This document shows, piece by piece, positions 39,751 to 55,113 of a stretch of DNA of 64,000 bases. Made by a program: the position numbers and the translations under genes. Position 1 is the stretch's first letter. Each line of letters starts with the position of its first letter. The stretch comes from Hormiphora californensis. Taxonomy: Eukaryota; Ctenophora; Tentaculata; Cydippida; Pleurobrachiidae. The stretch is from contig CM035352.1 of the NCBI GenBank assembly GCA_020137815.1, positions 2,458,529 to 2,522,528 on the forward strand, written 5' to 3'. Under the pieces are notes generated by a model. The model was given only the letters and a program-made list of their open reading frames with translations, had not been told where the DNA came from and made no database searches.

Positions 39751-42700
39751 CTAACCGTTGTCTCCTAGGGTTTTCAGATACTGCTCCTTTTGGGCCAACA
39801 GCGCCTTCAGATTCTGCAGCTCCTCAAGGTTCTTCTGGTTACTGGCAGAGCTAAGCTCGCTCTTCTGCTTGGCCTTCAATCCAGCCAGTTCATCCTTCAA
39901 CCTGCTCATTTCCTCTTGTAGGCCCTGGCAGTGTTTAGGCTGTCTTGTCCAAATCACCCACTAGTCCCTTGAGTTGATCTTTCAATGCCTCGGCTCTGAG
40001 TTTGCTCTCTATCCGGACATCAGGAGCCACCCTAGGCCACGACGAGCTGCAAGGCCCTGGGGGAGTCTATCTCCCTGCTAACAGCATCAAATGAGCCGTT
40101 AGAGACATCAGTTAGGTTAATCTCAACCACCCTATCCCCCGTTCGGAGCCGGTTAGTCCGCCCAGCTGAACCACTAGAATCCACTGACTCTACATAAACC
40201 CCATGCTTGTCCTGCCCTCAGGTAGATGCCCCTGGGTAGCTGTTGGGTTATAGCAGGTAGGTCCACACTAACTAGTTCCAGAGTCTCGCCAGGTTTCAGT
40301 ACATTACACAGGTTGTACATACTGCTCCCCTTCTTGGCCTTCTCCACCTCTTTCTTTAGCTTCCTCACCTCATCATCACGTCTTCTAGCCGCCTGGTGAG
40401 TCACCTCTAACTCCTTCTCCAGTTTAGTCAGTTCATCCTTTGCACTAGCCTCACTGTTCTTGTATGCCTCCAGTGCCTTCTCTTGTGCTAACAGAGCGTT
40501 CTCTAACCTACCCACCCTAGCTTTAACATCATCGTATTGCAGTTGGAGAGACTCCAGACTCTCATTTAGGTGTCTGTTGTCGTGTTCCAATCTCCCATTC
40601 TCTGCTATTTTCTGTTTTATCTCATCAGCAAGGTCCTCGTTCACTGCTTTAAGCCGCTCAACCTCCCGTTTGTTTACATCTAACTGAGCTTCAGCCTCAA
40701 TTCTTGCTACCTGAGACACAGTTGATTGGATTTTAGGTAAAAACAGTACCATGAGTCGATTAATGTGTTGTTGAGTCTGGGGTATTAGGTGTCACGTGAT
40801 CGGTCACGTGATATTTGGGTGATCAGGGAGCATGGGAATATTGAGGAATATTTGATTAGAGGGGCATGACAGAGAGGGACACATAGTGGCAATTATATAT
40901 TCTCCTGGGAAGACCTAGGATGGAAACCAAAACATCACAGTGAATCACAAGATTACTAACAGAAGAGGGGAGGTGGGTTCCTATTTCTCTCTCATTCACT
41001 CACCTCTGCAGCCCTTAGGTCTGACTTCATGATGTCCAGATCTTCAGTACGTCTCATTAAGCTCCTTTACACGGAGGACCAGGGTGCTCTCCAGACTGTT
41101 GACCGTCTGTTGCAGGGCATCGCACTAGAGGGAGAGGGAGGGTTGTAACAAATGGGGTGACAAATATAATTAACTTAAGGCGAGTGGTATTCTCGAACGA
41201 AAAAATATATATAGCAGGCGTCATGACTATACAAAATGATTGTTCTCAATACCTGTTTAGCAAGAAGTGCCAATCGTTCATTATCTGAATCAAAGAACTG
41301 AGCTGGGTTTATCTCTCCCTCAGTCTTCTCCACCTACCAGCACCTCGTTACGTTTATGAAGGAGCTCAGTTTGCAGTTTCCAGTTGGACTGACTGCCGTC
41401 GCTGTTACATTCAAGCTGTGTCATCTGATAGGGATGTTATTATGTGTTAAATTGATCATCATCTTTTTCGCCAACTTCTCGATTGGTAAATAGAACTGAA
41501 ACCCCAATTAAATGATTATTTTAGCCTCTCCCCCCTCTATCTCTCTCGGTACATGTTCCTACCATATTCTTGTTCTGTTCTTCCAGATCCTTCACCATCT
41601 CATCCTTCTGTCGGAGGGCTGTCTCCAGAGCACTTATCCTATCACTATACAGCTTCTCCAGCTCCATGATCGTCCCAACAACTGCATCTGTCTTACCGTC
41701 CTGTAATTTTATTGAGGTTGGCAGCAAGTTCTCTCTGTGTGACAAGTGGAACAGTAGAAGGAACTTATATATGTTAACCTGGTATCCAGGAAGGGGAAAT
41801 GAGGAAAAATGTCGCATATTTCTAGAAGGTACTGTCAGGCCAATGCTCTGACAGCTACAGAGGAGTTTCAAAGAAAACAAAGTAACGTGCATGCAGAAGC
41901 GTCTATAGGAGATAAGTCTGGTCATCTCATGTTACACATATTTGATAAGCAAGTCAACTTCTCATCAACTTCACCACAGAAAACTTAATTCTGGAACTTT
42001 GCAGTTTGCACTAAAAGTAAAACTACCCAAGTCCCAACATGAAAAAAAGGAAGCATGCTCTATAGTTGGTCAAGGAAGTGTCATAGCTCACCTGATTCTT
42101 GTTAATGAGTTCCTGATTGGACACCTTCAGTTTATTAATCTCTGCCTCAATCTGATTCTTCTGGGCATCCTGCTCAATACTCATTCTCAGTGCCTGTTCC
42201 TTGAGATCATGGTACGCCTTCTGCATTGAGGTCAACTGAAACAGAAGGGTGTTAAGTCCAGCATCCCACGGACGTGGTGTGTTGGTGACCTGTTTGAAGG
42301 TCCATTTCTCAGGGTCACCCCCGGCAGGAGGCTGTTCCCAGATAGTGTCCAGATCTCTCATGATCAGAGTACAAAAGTAAAACAAGACGTGTTGTGAATG
42401 CGCAATGTTATGGGCTATTCTAATTTCCGGGACTGGGTGCGAGAGGGGAGGCTAGGTTATTGGATTGACCCATATGATAGCCCCAATATATTTGGTAATC
42501 TTCCATTTCCACCTACAATCCCAGTACTGGGGCCAGTACCGACCCTGGCCCATTATTAACTTCACTGTTATGCCCCAACTACAAACACGGTGACGTCATC
42601 AATCAGTTAAAAGACACATCAACTCAGCATGTCTTACCTCTGATTGCAGAACCTCAAGTTGCCTCAGCTTCGGTTTTGTCTCCTCTATCTCCGCGAGGAG

Positions 42701-42823
42701 GTTCCTGTATTGCCTCTTTAGGTCAGCCTGTTGCGGGGGTACTTTAACGACAATATCCACGTCAGGCTGGCGACGTGATCCCCCACTCTGGGGAGATCGG
42801 GGTGTTCGTGGTGCAATGGACAT
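39751..42823 (-). CDS. Coiled-coil protein with C-terminal-side PDZ domain, multiple frame breaks
   Basis: Exon 1 (42638-42823) starts MSIAPRTPRSPQSGG and leads into a helix. Exon 2 is 42092-42235, and further helical exons lie near 41570-41740, 41260-41420, 41030-41130 and 40174-40730. They form a long coiled coil, then a PDZ domain (about 40030-40270) with GVYVESV, GRTNRLRTGDRVVEINL and LQLVV, then a second short coiled coil ending at 39751. At least five one-base shifts are needed (near 41330, 41070, 40225, 40040 and 39945), each with one extra base relative to the frame. So it is either a decayed gene or an error-prone stretch of assembly. The combination suggests a scaffold linking PDZ-ligand proteins; no family was recognised. 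Confidence 0.55.
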
Positions 42824-43081
42824 GGGCAACAGAGAGGGGGGAGCTAGATAGTTACCAGCTCAGCAAACTAAATCGAATGGAAATACCTGGTGAGGATCGG
42901 TTGCAGTACGAGACATGGCTCTCTCTCTCTCTCTCTAGTGTATGTAGTGTAACAAGGGAGGGAGAGAGGGGGGACAGAGAGAAAGGTGAATGAGAGTGTG
43001 GGGTTCTCCTAGGTGACGGGCCAACCTTGAGCTACCTGGGAGCCACCCCACCAAGGAGATGGGTCTCTCTCTCTTCATCTA

Positions 43082-43156
<75 letters not shown>

Positions 43157-43471
43157 ATCTCTCTCTCTCTCTCTCTCTCTCCCTCCTTTTTCCGGGACTG
43201 GATCATCTATAAATTGAGGTGAAGGTCTGGAGGGGAGAAACTATCTAATTACAAATGCTGTGAGTTACACCATGGCCGTAGGGGGCGTTAGGGAGGAGTG
43301 TGTAAGGATGGGGTGGCATCTTCCCCAATTGAGAGAGAAGGACCTGGATGAACGCCAAGAATGGATGTGAAGTGAACCAGAGACAACTCAGTGAGAAAGC
43401 GAACGTAGGTTAACGGTTCACATTTGTTGAGTAAGGAGTAAGAAATGTCCTCCACCCCTTACTCAACAAGT
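42824..43471. other. Intergenic with (CT)n microsatellites
   Basis: Contains CT runs at 42921-42937 and 43078-43193, and a hairpin (GTTGAGTAAGG near 43427 / CCTTACTCAAC near 43457). The Ser-Leu ORFs are microsatellite translations. No gene is seen. Confidence 0.6.
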
Positions 43472-46400
43472 TCAAATAGGATACTTACATGAACCATTTG
43501 TCTCGATATTGCCTTCCGATTCCTCATCTCCCTCCTCCTCTTCTGTACTCCCTGCTTCTTCAACAATTTTAGGCAGCTTTATCTCGTATGCTCCTTCATA
43601 AACATCACTATCATCATGAACCTCTCCGCGGTGCTTGTTGGTTATTCAGCCGTTTCAACCTCCTACACAGAGTCCGGTAACTACCACTCAGGGTCGTCAA
43701 TCTCAGAAGTGTCCTCACTCTCAGATGTCTCTGAGTCGGAGGTTGTCAGTTCGTCATACGCTGCCCCATAACTTGTATCAGGTCTGGGCTGTTGGAGAGG
43801 TCTGACAGTGTCTATTGAAACTTGCAGCTCCTGAGACTCAGTATCACAGTGTGTCCCATTCGGAAGATAATTGTTGTTATTTCTTCTGTTGCCGTCTCTT
43901 CCTCCCCGATGGTACTACCTCCCTCTGATGTTGCATTCTCACAAGCCAGGCACAGTGTGACGTCACATGCTTCTGACGTCACATGTGATGGTGATATCAC
44001 AACCTCTGATTCCAAGTCTGATTGGTCCAGGTCAGTCGGGTCGTCGCCCAGTGTTGTTGTTGTCTGGCTATCCAGGTTGTCCGTTGGAGGAAGTGAACTA
44101 CAGCTGGAGATACCATCAGGGGTTTCCGATACAACTGTGAAAGGCATTGTGTCATTCACAGACGTCTCTCCAGCTAGATAGTTTGGGGATGTGACCGGTG
44201 AAAGGGCACTGAGGGATGATGATTGTGAGCCTAGTTCAATATCTCTAGGGAGCACCATGCCTCCATCCTCGTGAAGTTCCTCGTTTCTAACGCGGGCCGG
44301 TGCTCCTTCATAAACATCTCCGTTACACGCTCCCTCACAAACATTTCCATTGGGTATTACTCCTTCATAAACATCATCATCGCCACTATCCCATTCTGGC
44401 TCCTCTGCAGGTGGTTCATTTCTGTTGCTCAGAATAATCACAGAGTTCACATCGGGAATAATGACTGGCTCCTCAATGGTAGGAATTGCCTCGTTGGGAT
44501 CATCCTGTATCTCACACTCATGGTAATGTATGTACTCTGAGTCCGATTGGTCAGAGTGGTACGTCACCTCAATCCCCACTGTACCCCTTTCCATGTTTGC
44601 AGGGTGTAGGTCGTGGGAAACTACTTCGATCTTTTCGGAGAGCGCCATGAAGAGCTCTTCAATTTCACTTTCTGAGATCTCAGACTCAGATTCTGCGGGG
44701 AATACGTCACTGTTTTCCTCGTCTTCTTTCCGGCAGAGATTTTCCGCTGCCTCAAACTCTTGGCAAGAATCTGATGCATGTTGTTGCTCACTGCAAGGGA
44801 TTTCTTGTTGTGATGAACCCTCCTTATCAGAGAGATGAGTCTTGTCAACCCTGGATTTCCCAATCCCACTGTCCGATTCATATTCTTCGTGTTGGACACA
44901 AATCGTTTCATTTTGAACCGAACTACCCTCCTGTAGATTTTCCTTTCCTGCATCATCTCCTTTGGTCCCCTGCTCTCCTTCCCTCTCTTGTGCTACTTTA
45001 ACCTGCTCTAAGTATACTGGGTTAGAGTACACTGAAGATCCACCGCTGCTGCACAAAGTACCCTCGTTACTACACCGATCATAGTTTGAATCACTGAAGT
45101 TGTGTCTATCAGTATCTAGTGAGGTAGTGAAACTATCCCCGCAACAATCCAACATATCGCTGATCTCAAACCGGAGTCGGTCTACTGACTCTTTTAGTTG
45201 TGCGGTGGAGGCTGTGGAGGCCATTGTACTGAGAGATGGCTGGGATAGGGATGTTGTTGAAGAGACCTTCCGTTTTGAGGGTATCTTTTCCTGTTTGGGG
45301 ACTTGATCCTGTTTTGAGGGGATCTGATCCTGTTTTGTAAGGGATGTAGAGACAGGAGAAGGGATAGAGCCGTCAATATCAGTCATTTCATTATCCTGGA
45401 CAACATGATCTGAAGGTCGTGCTTCTGTCGATAGCTCCAGTTTCTGTTCCTCCAGTACCTCAGATATAACGGCTGACTCAGTGTTTAACGACTCCTCACT
45501 TCTCTGTCTTCTCTCCTCAGCTGATCTCCTCCTCCTGGTAGCTCTATCTCCGGAGAACGATTTGGACCGTTTTATAACAGCTGGCTCATGTTTGGACGAT
45601 GTCGTTACTGAGAAGGATCTACTCAGTTCTGGGCGAGGTTCAGTCCCTGGTGATCCTCCTTGGGATGAGAGCTTCTCAAAAAACTCAATAGATCGCGAGA
45701 TCAAACTTTGTTTTTGGGTTTTGGGACTACATTCTTCCTGGAGCCCTTTAGAGCTCTCTACAGAGCTGCTAGCGAGTGATAAACTCCTCTTGTCCTCAAA
45801 ACTGTTAACCAGCGAAGAGTTTCCAAGATCAGATTCTCCACCGAATAAAGATCTCCTAGCTTGGACATTGTCAGGAAACGGAGAGCTACAAACACTCCCT
45901 GCATCAGAGACTTTCCGAACACTGGATCCCGCCTCACTGGGTGACATGCTTCCCAGAGGGTCTTTTAGAGCACTTTTCATCCTCTCCGGACTGAAATACA
46001 TCTCCTGGAGGAGATCTGACTTCTCCTCGAGGGCACAAAACAATGCTCGAGTTTCATCCAGTAGGGCCATTGATTCGGAGGTTCTTGGTGCCTGGTGAGT
46101 GGAGCTGTCTTCAGAGTTAGATTTGGAGATACTACACCGTTCTTTGGAGTCGTCCCCTGATACAGGTCTGTCTTCCTTTCTGATGGTTTTGGTGACGTCA
46201 TCACTTGGAAGAGTGTCCTCCCGCGGATTGACGTCATTACAAACAGAGAAGAAGTCTGAGATGGGACAGATTTCAGGTGTCTGGATCCTCACAAGATGAT
46301 CTCCACCAGTTTCGGTATTCTGCACGTTACAATTAACTTCCTGGTCATAATCCATGCAACCTTGTCTAACAAATGGTACTGGTTTAGATTCTTGAAACTC

Positions 46401-46633
46401 ATCAAGCTTCGGTTTTTGAGACGAAGATTCTCGATCTGGGCGATTTGGAGACGAAGATTTTCGATGATCTCGGTCGAGTTTCCACCACCATTGATTGTAA
46501 CAACACATCACCCTCCACACCACATTCCACAACTGGTACATGAGATTGATCCTCATCCAGATCTGTAACCTACCATCATCTCTATCTCTCCCAGCTCTAT
46601 CGTCCCCTCAGATTGTGCCATTTCTCCCAACAT
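43472..46633 (-). CDS. Long acidic, Ser-rich, probably disordered protein
   Basis: A continuous frame of about 900 codons (43812-46556) is rich in Ser, Glu and Asp, with typical disordered phospho-site composition (RSFSVTTSSK, RRRRSAEERRQRSEESL). It has repeated short motifs DVYEGV, NVCEGA and DVYEGA. A helical stretch (LFCALEEKSDLLQEMYFSPE) lies near the middle. The C-terminal part (43472-43812) continues in shifted frames with acidic SDSETSESEDTSEIDDPEW and YRTLCRRLKRLNNQQ. The N-terminus (ATG at 46633, MLGEMAQSEGTIELGEIEMM) also needs one-base shifts near 46570 and 46485. The start lies only 16 bp after the stop of the RA-domain gene on the same strand, so it could be a 3' continuation of that locus. 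No family is recognised. Confidence 0.5.
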
Positions 46634-46648
46634 CGCTCTCTAGTTGGG

Positions 46649-49600
46649 TTAGGATTGTTCGGAGTGTCGCCTCTTCTTCTTCTTGATCTTCTTCCTCTCC
46701 TCCTGGTACCCACACTCCAGACTTCCTCGAAACTGTTGGTAGAATCTAAACTGTGAAACTGGTTGGAAGATTCCAGGCTGTGAGACTGATTGAGGGAGGA
46801 GTCTAGGGACGGTGTTTGTGATATCTAGATCCGGTACATCACTCTGCAGCACAACATGAGCCTCATTTTGTTGCTTCAACAGCGCCTGCTGTCTCACCTC
46901 CTCAACATACCGCTGATACTCCTCCTCACTTTCAAACTTACCCCGATCTATATCGAAGTTGTCCCAGCTCATATCCATTAGCTGACTCCTAGCAGTCAGT
47001 TTGGGGGTGTCTGATGGAGCAGTGGATGGGGTAGTGAGAGGGGGATCTTGAGAGACAGTACTGGCTGAACACAGTCTCACTATCGGTATTTCTAATGTCA
47101 CCGAATCTTCACTTTCCTCTGCTGAGGAAGATATTTCCTGATCCATGGGTCGGTAACTGTTACAATCACTGACATTAACCCCACTATCTGAACACGGTGT
47201 CACATCGTCTATATCTCCTCCACCCTCACTGTCCGAGAAGGAGAGAGAGTGACCCAGAGTGGTGTTTCCAGAGTTGTTTAGGAGAAGGTGGTGTTTGGTG
47301 CGGGGTGATATTGTTTCAGAAGTAGCTGCAAAGGAGGCGTTAGCTGGAAGGGAGGGATGGGATGGTAGGTAGTCGGGTGGTGGTTGGTATTGTAGGTCTG
47401 CAAATAGTCGATCCTCTATGCTGCCCATAGATGAGGGTGGGCTATCTGCACCTGATAGAAGATGTGTCTGTTTATTTTATAAACTCTTTTCTCTATCTTT
47501 CATTCTACAAACTCCTTTCTATTGAAATACTCTCTCAATCATCACTTACCCATCCATTGGTTATGCATGGCCTCGAACCCCGATCTGATTCTCTGTTGAC
47601 TAACATCCACCCTGCCTCCCTCAGATCCAAGATCGCCCTCTAATGTTGATATCAGAGACATGTTCACTGGAATCTCGCTAAAGGACGGGTCCTGCATCAT
47701 CACCATCGAATCGCTGAAGATAGAGGTATGTTAACTGTAAATAAGTCAATGAATAGCTTAATTTGTAGTTAGCTCCAACTAAGAAGATCAATTTAAAACA
47801 CAGCTTCTGACAGCTCATGATGTATAGGATATTAGCTGTAGATCTGTAAACATGCACGAGCCTCTAATTCTACCTCGATATATAATATCTCTGTACTAAT
47901 TGCTTCTTACCGGTCTGATTCTGCCGATCTGAAGTCAGGGATCTCCCCACTAGCGATAGAGGAGGTTGAGGGTGCAAAGTTTAGTCGGGGTGTTTGGTGG
48001 GATGCGAAGCTGTCAAACGGAGTGATGCTTGTAAATGAGGCTGAAAATAGAGTTAGGTTGTTTTGTGGCATCATGGTGGAGTTTTAGGTTTATTTTCATG
48101 ACGTCATCAAAGCTGTACTTTACCGGAAGAGGGTTAAAATTTGATTATTTGAACTTACTGCTGGTGAATTCTGAGGGGTGTTTGTAGGAGAATTTGGAAC
48201 TGGGATGCTTTAAACTCGTGTTATACATCTGAAACATGTGTTATTAGCAAAACCAATCTTACAGTGGGTGAAATCTCCAAACTCAGAATAAGAGGGTCAC
48301 ATCATGCCCAGATCCATGTCCAAATATTTCCCATTGAAACTCATGAAAAACAGCATTTATCCTGAAAAATACCTCTGGTGTACTGGGTGCCTTAGTAAGA
48401 ACAAATCGGACATTCTCGAATGCCAGCCATCTTCTTTGTAACAGCACCGGACTTTCTGTACTTCTCAACAGTTTATCTGTGCGGGGGAGTATCATATATT
48501 GGTTACCATGGTAACATGGAGAATTGGTGTGAAGGGGTCGGTGTACTGACTAATTCCCCGATAATTTCATGGTTTCCATGGTGATTACCTTGCTGGTCTC
48601 GTCTCTCTATCAGGTGGTAGCGCTGACATGGATCCAAATGGTACTTGTTGACAAGTTCTGTTATGACACGATTAGTAGTGGCGTCCTCTGAGACCTCCAC
48701 TGCCCCACGACGCAGTGGGCAGGCACATCTCTGTAGCTCATCATCACCAAAAACCTGGAAAGTGTCATGGGGTAGACAATTAATTTGTCGTGATTGAAGC
48801 TACACTTGTTACAGCCAGGAAAAGACCTTACCAGCATGATAGCTCTGGGTTTCTGGCGGAGTTCAAATCGGTAACACTCTGTGGAACTCCAATCTTGATG
48901 CAGAAAGAGAGGTCTATCTGTGTCCATGAGGGGTCTGTCACTAACTGAGAGGAGAAGGAGGGATATTAGAATTCAGAATAATGCTCCAAAATATGTGTTA
49001 CTAATGTCATTAGTAATGACAAGCATAAATTATATGTTCAAATTACAAATACTGACCTGATGAATTGAAGAACTTTGCACAGAGAAAGAAGTCCTGCTCA
49101 CACCCCGGTAGACCTAGTTTGGTGTGTATGGTGGAGAGGAGCTCCTGGGCGGTGGTATCAGGGGAGATTAGGAACCCCTTATACCCCTCCACCCCTCCCT
49201 CTATCTGGTCTGCCCACACACGAATCAGGTTCTGCTCTTTTGCTCTGTGGACAGAGAGAGATATTAGTAGGGACAAAACACAATAGATGTTGCATGCAGT
49301 AGAACGGAAGATATCAAGTTCAACTGGTAACTACCCAGTTTTTATTAGATCGGCGGACAGGTACCTACCTTGTCTGAGGGGCATCTGAAGAGGGAGAGTT
49401 GCAGGTTCTATCGCTGAGAGAGGAACGCCGGGAATTCGATGGACTACCTCTGATGGATCCCTGAGAGGTGTAAACAAGAGATCAATGTCATGGAGCGGTA
49501 TTCAAATGTCGCGGTAAACATCTGATCCTACTAGGGGGGGGGGGGCACTTGGCGCATGTGATTGAATTATTTCTTACCTTGGCTCTCTTAATCATCTTCA

Positions 49601-51226
49601 TGATACCGGTACCCTTCCCATTTGCCCCTGATGATCCCTTGTTCGTTGTACCCCTGAAAATAGTGTTTGTAAAGGAGCAATTGCTTGTTTTTATGAAGGA
49701 GTAGTACCGTTTGGTTTTATGAAGGAGCAATTGCTTGTTTTTATGAAGGAGCACTTCGTACAACAACGTACCCTGGTGATGGTGCTCGAGCTGACATAGT
49801 GCGTTTCAGTTTGGTAGGTTTGGTAGTTGTAGGGGGATGAGAAGGGGATGTTGGCCTCTTCTTGATGTGTAGAGGGTTAAATGAATAACCCGATTCCACC
49901 TGGGATGGATTAGTGGTGAAATTGTATTTTGGCTTGTTAGTTGAACAAAATCTATACACATAATCATTGATAATGATAACCAAACATACGTATACAGAGA
50001 ATCCAGTAAAAGCGTGAGGAGAATAAGCAAATTTGAGATATTACAAACATATGGTAATGGAAGGAACTCTCTTCCCCTTCTCGCTCTCGACGATGTTTAA
50101 CAAAATGTACACAATATCATGATCACTCCATCATGTATAACATCAGGCAGCAATATTGCAGGGAATGTTACATATGTGTGCTTTTTGGGGCAACAAACAC
50201 ACACTAAACTCAACTAGGACTCAAACTATTAGGAATCTATAAAACAGCATTCATGGATGTCATTTATAGTCATGTCTTCAAAGTTGAACTGTGAACTTCA
50301 AGTCCCTACCTGTTCATAGTGAAGATAGGCTGGGGTGGACCGAGAGAGCATTGTGTAACAAAGTAATCTGATCTGCACCAGCCCTAGAGTCCCTAGCTGT
50401 AGAGGCAGTTGCTACGATCACTCGCCCCCTTCCAGCAGCTTGAGAACGACAGTGCTTGAGAGGGCAGGCAAGAGAAAATGGGCTTTTTAGAAGCTTTGTG
50501 CGTGTGGCGGAATGCCATATAATGAGAAGGATCAATTTCTGTAAGGTTCATATCATCCCATCCCTTTCTCTCTCTCTGTATTTTACTTCCACCAAACTCC
50601 TCTCTCACTAACTCTCTCCATCTCTCTCTCTTCTCCTCTCTCACTACCTCTCTCTATCCCTTCTAGGTTGCCATGGTAACGAATCTGACGCGAGGTGAAG
50701 TAACGAGACTGTAGAGTAAAATGAGGATGATAAAACATCGGTACGAGAGGGACTGAGGGAGAGGGTGAAGAGAAAGAGAGAGAGGGTCGACGGAAAAAGA
50801 GAGGGAAAGATATTACATAAAGAGACATGGATAAGACAAAATGCATACCTGGAACTCGATTTCAATTTTCTCTGGGTCTATGGAGGGGTTCACTGGAGCA
50901 AGAGAGGGCGAAGATAAATGGTTGGGAATACATGATGGAGAGGTCGGACGTACCGTACTTACATCTGAAGAAAGTGAGATGTTTCAAAAACACGAAATCA
51001 TTGAATCGAAATACTGACATTCTGAATAAAGAGATCTGAGCAAGAATTAAATAGGGAAGAAAATCTAAAAATCCTGAAATACTGACACAGATCATTATTA
51101 GGAGCGATTTTTTGATGCGAAGTGGGTGCAAGCAATCTAATTACCCACCTTTTAGACTGACCGCTTTAAACGCATAGTAGGGCATGCTCAGGGCAGAAAT
51201 AGCCGGTAACAATGGCTTAGGTGTGT

Positions 51227-51316
<90 letters not shown>

Positions 51317-52362
51317 AATAGCATCTCATGTGTTTCCGAGAGTACCATTGTGTACTCAATCCACGACTTACCCAACTGCTGTCCAACTGTTAGGTTATCA
51401 CTTCCCCCTCCTCCCCTGGCTATAGGTTTGATACAAGCAGTGGGGGCGGTAGTTCCAATGTTAACAGGTGAGGTTATGTCAAGGGAAGGATGGTGATCAC
51501 GGGGGGTTGACGTCATTGGTCCCACTGATGACGTCATACCGAGGGCGGGCTGTGAACGAAGCGGAAGTAGTGTGCTGCATTGTCCTCCATGTTGCTGCTG
51601 CTGCACAGGGGACTGTGTAGCTGCTGAGAGGGGCCTTGCTGTGCTGTTACCTATCATGGGAAGAGGGGGAGATAGAATGAACGAGAAAAAGGTAGAATGA
51701 ACAAAACTGCTGTTGCATACAGATTCTCCAGCCCCCTTATGGGATGAATTTAAAACTTCAGCTGCTCTGACTCACTATCATGGTCACTAATAGTCTAGCC
51801 TAAATACCGACTCAGGACTACTGAATCAGTAGTCAGTACTCACTGTAGTCACTAGTAGTGCAGGTTGATGGTTGTGTTGATCTTACTGATCCTCTATTCC
51901 GGGGAAGGGATCTTTTGGAGTTTTGGCGTTGTAATAGAAATGGAGGTGGAGCAGCAGTGGAGCAACTGTCCTGGATACAGTGGGATTTTAATTAGTAGCA
52001 CCAACAATCTGATCTACCCTGTCAGAGCATTGGCCTGACCCATTCTCGTTTCTCTCAAGAGAGAACTGTGGTCAGAGCATTGGCCTGACAGGATCTACCC
52101 GCCCCCCCCCCTGTTTGGCTGGATCGGTCATCTGACGATCACCTGAAATTCTTGGTTCTCGCCCAACCCAAGAACTAAAACAATCCTCGTCCTCAAGACC
52201 TATTACCTGACTTGCAAGTGGTATTATTCTACCATCATTAGAGGCAAAACTCTGATCAGACAGAGTGCAGGAGTTATCAAGGTCATCTCGAATAATCTGC
52301 CGCTTTTTCTGGCTCTTCTTCCGTCCCGGGAGTTGGGCTGGAATGTACCTCTCGCTAGTTAA
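46649..52362 (-). CDS. Protein with two tandem Ras-association (RA)-like domains, 5' end incomplete
   Basis: Exons on the minus strand run from 52207-52362 (RKKSQKKRQIIRDDLDNS) to a last exon of about 46649-47453 ending KKKKRRHSEQS. The N-terminal part is basic and Ser/Pro-rich. The first RA-like domain is encoded at about 49046-49245 plus 48833-48945 (NLIRVWADQIEGG, TTAQELLSTIHTKLGL, DRPLFLHQDW). The second is at about 48594-48754 plus 48371-48481 (TTNRVITELVNKYHL, RYHLIERRDQQ, LLQRRWLAFENVRFVL), closest in feel to N-terminal RASSF RA domains. The C-terminal half is disordered. Role: probable Ras/Rap effector or scaffold. No start codon was fixed upstream of 52362, and one exon junction near 51200-51380 does not match in phase. 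Confidence 0.6.
49655..49756. repeat. Short tandem TTTATGAAGGAGCAATTGCTTG repeat in an intron
   Basis: Three to four copies of a ~40-bp unit built on TTTATGAAGGAGCA. The same 13-base core is scattered elsewhere in the window, both in coding and non-coding DNA (31140, 31171, 41352, 43590, 44302, 44361). Confidence 0.75.
51229..51315 (+). repeat. (GA)n microsatellite
   Basis: Pure GA run of about 40 units next to an exon of the RA-domain gene. Confidence 0.97.
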
Positions 52363-53283
<921 letters not shown>

Positions 53284-53293
53284 CCATATATGG
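53284..53293. promoter_or_regulatory. Perfect CArG box (SRF site) upstream of actin
   Basis: CCATATATGG fits CC(A/T)6GG exactly and is palindromic. It lies 172 bp before the actin ATG and about 80 bp before the TATA box. SRF-CArG control of actin genes is well established in animals; use here is inferred from sequence and position. Confidence 0.85.
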
Positions 53294-53368
53294 TCACGGA
53301 GGGCCGTATCCCGGGGAAATGGCCTTGGCGAGGGCTCTGATTGGCTGTCAGTGTAAAGTGTGAAGAGG

Positions 53369-53376
53369 GTATAAGG
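53369..53376 (+). promoter_or_regulatory. Actin TATA box
   Basis: GTATAAGG lies 80 bp upstream of the actin ATG. Transcription would start near 53400, giving a ~55-base leader that is pyrimidine-rich (CTAACTCTCTTGAATC before the ATG). Confidence 0.7.
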
Positions 53377-53455
53377 GCTGGAGTTTTGTAACCAACTAGC
53401 TCATACCCCAATTGCTAACTTTAACTGCTCCACACTCAACTAACTCTCTTGAATC

Positions 53456-55113
<1,658 letters not shown>

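Noticed and set aside
39751-42823. Lamin or intermediate-filament gene
   Set aside because: The coiled coil and a tail-like stretch near 40230 first suggested it, but the globular part reads as a PDZ domain and the rod motifs are absent.
39945-46600. Programmed +1 frameshifting at stop codons (as in Euplotes)
   Set aside because: Many shifts can be drawn at a stop codon, but that follows automatically from any one-base insertion. In the PDZ and SIX domains the homologous sequence shows the shift lies well before any stop, and other genes in the window show none.
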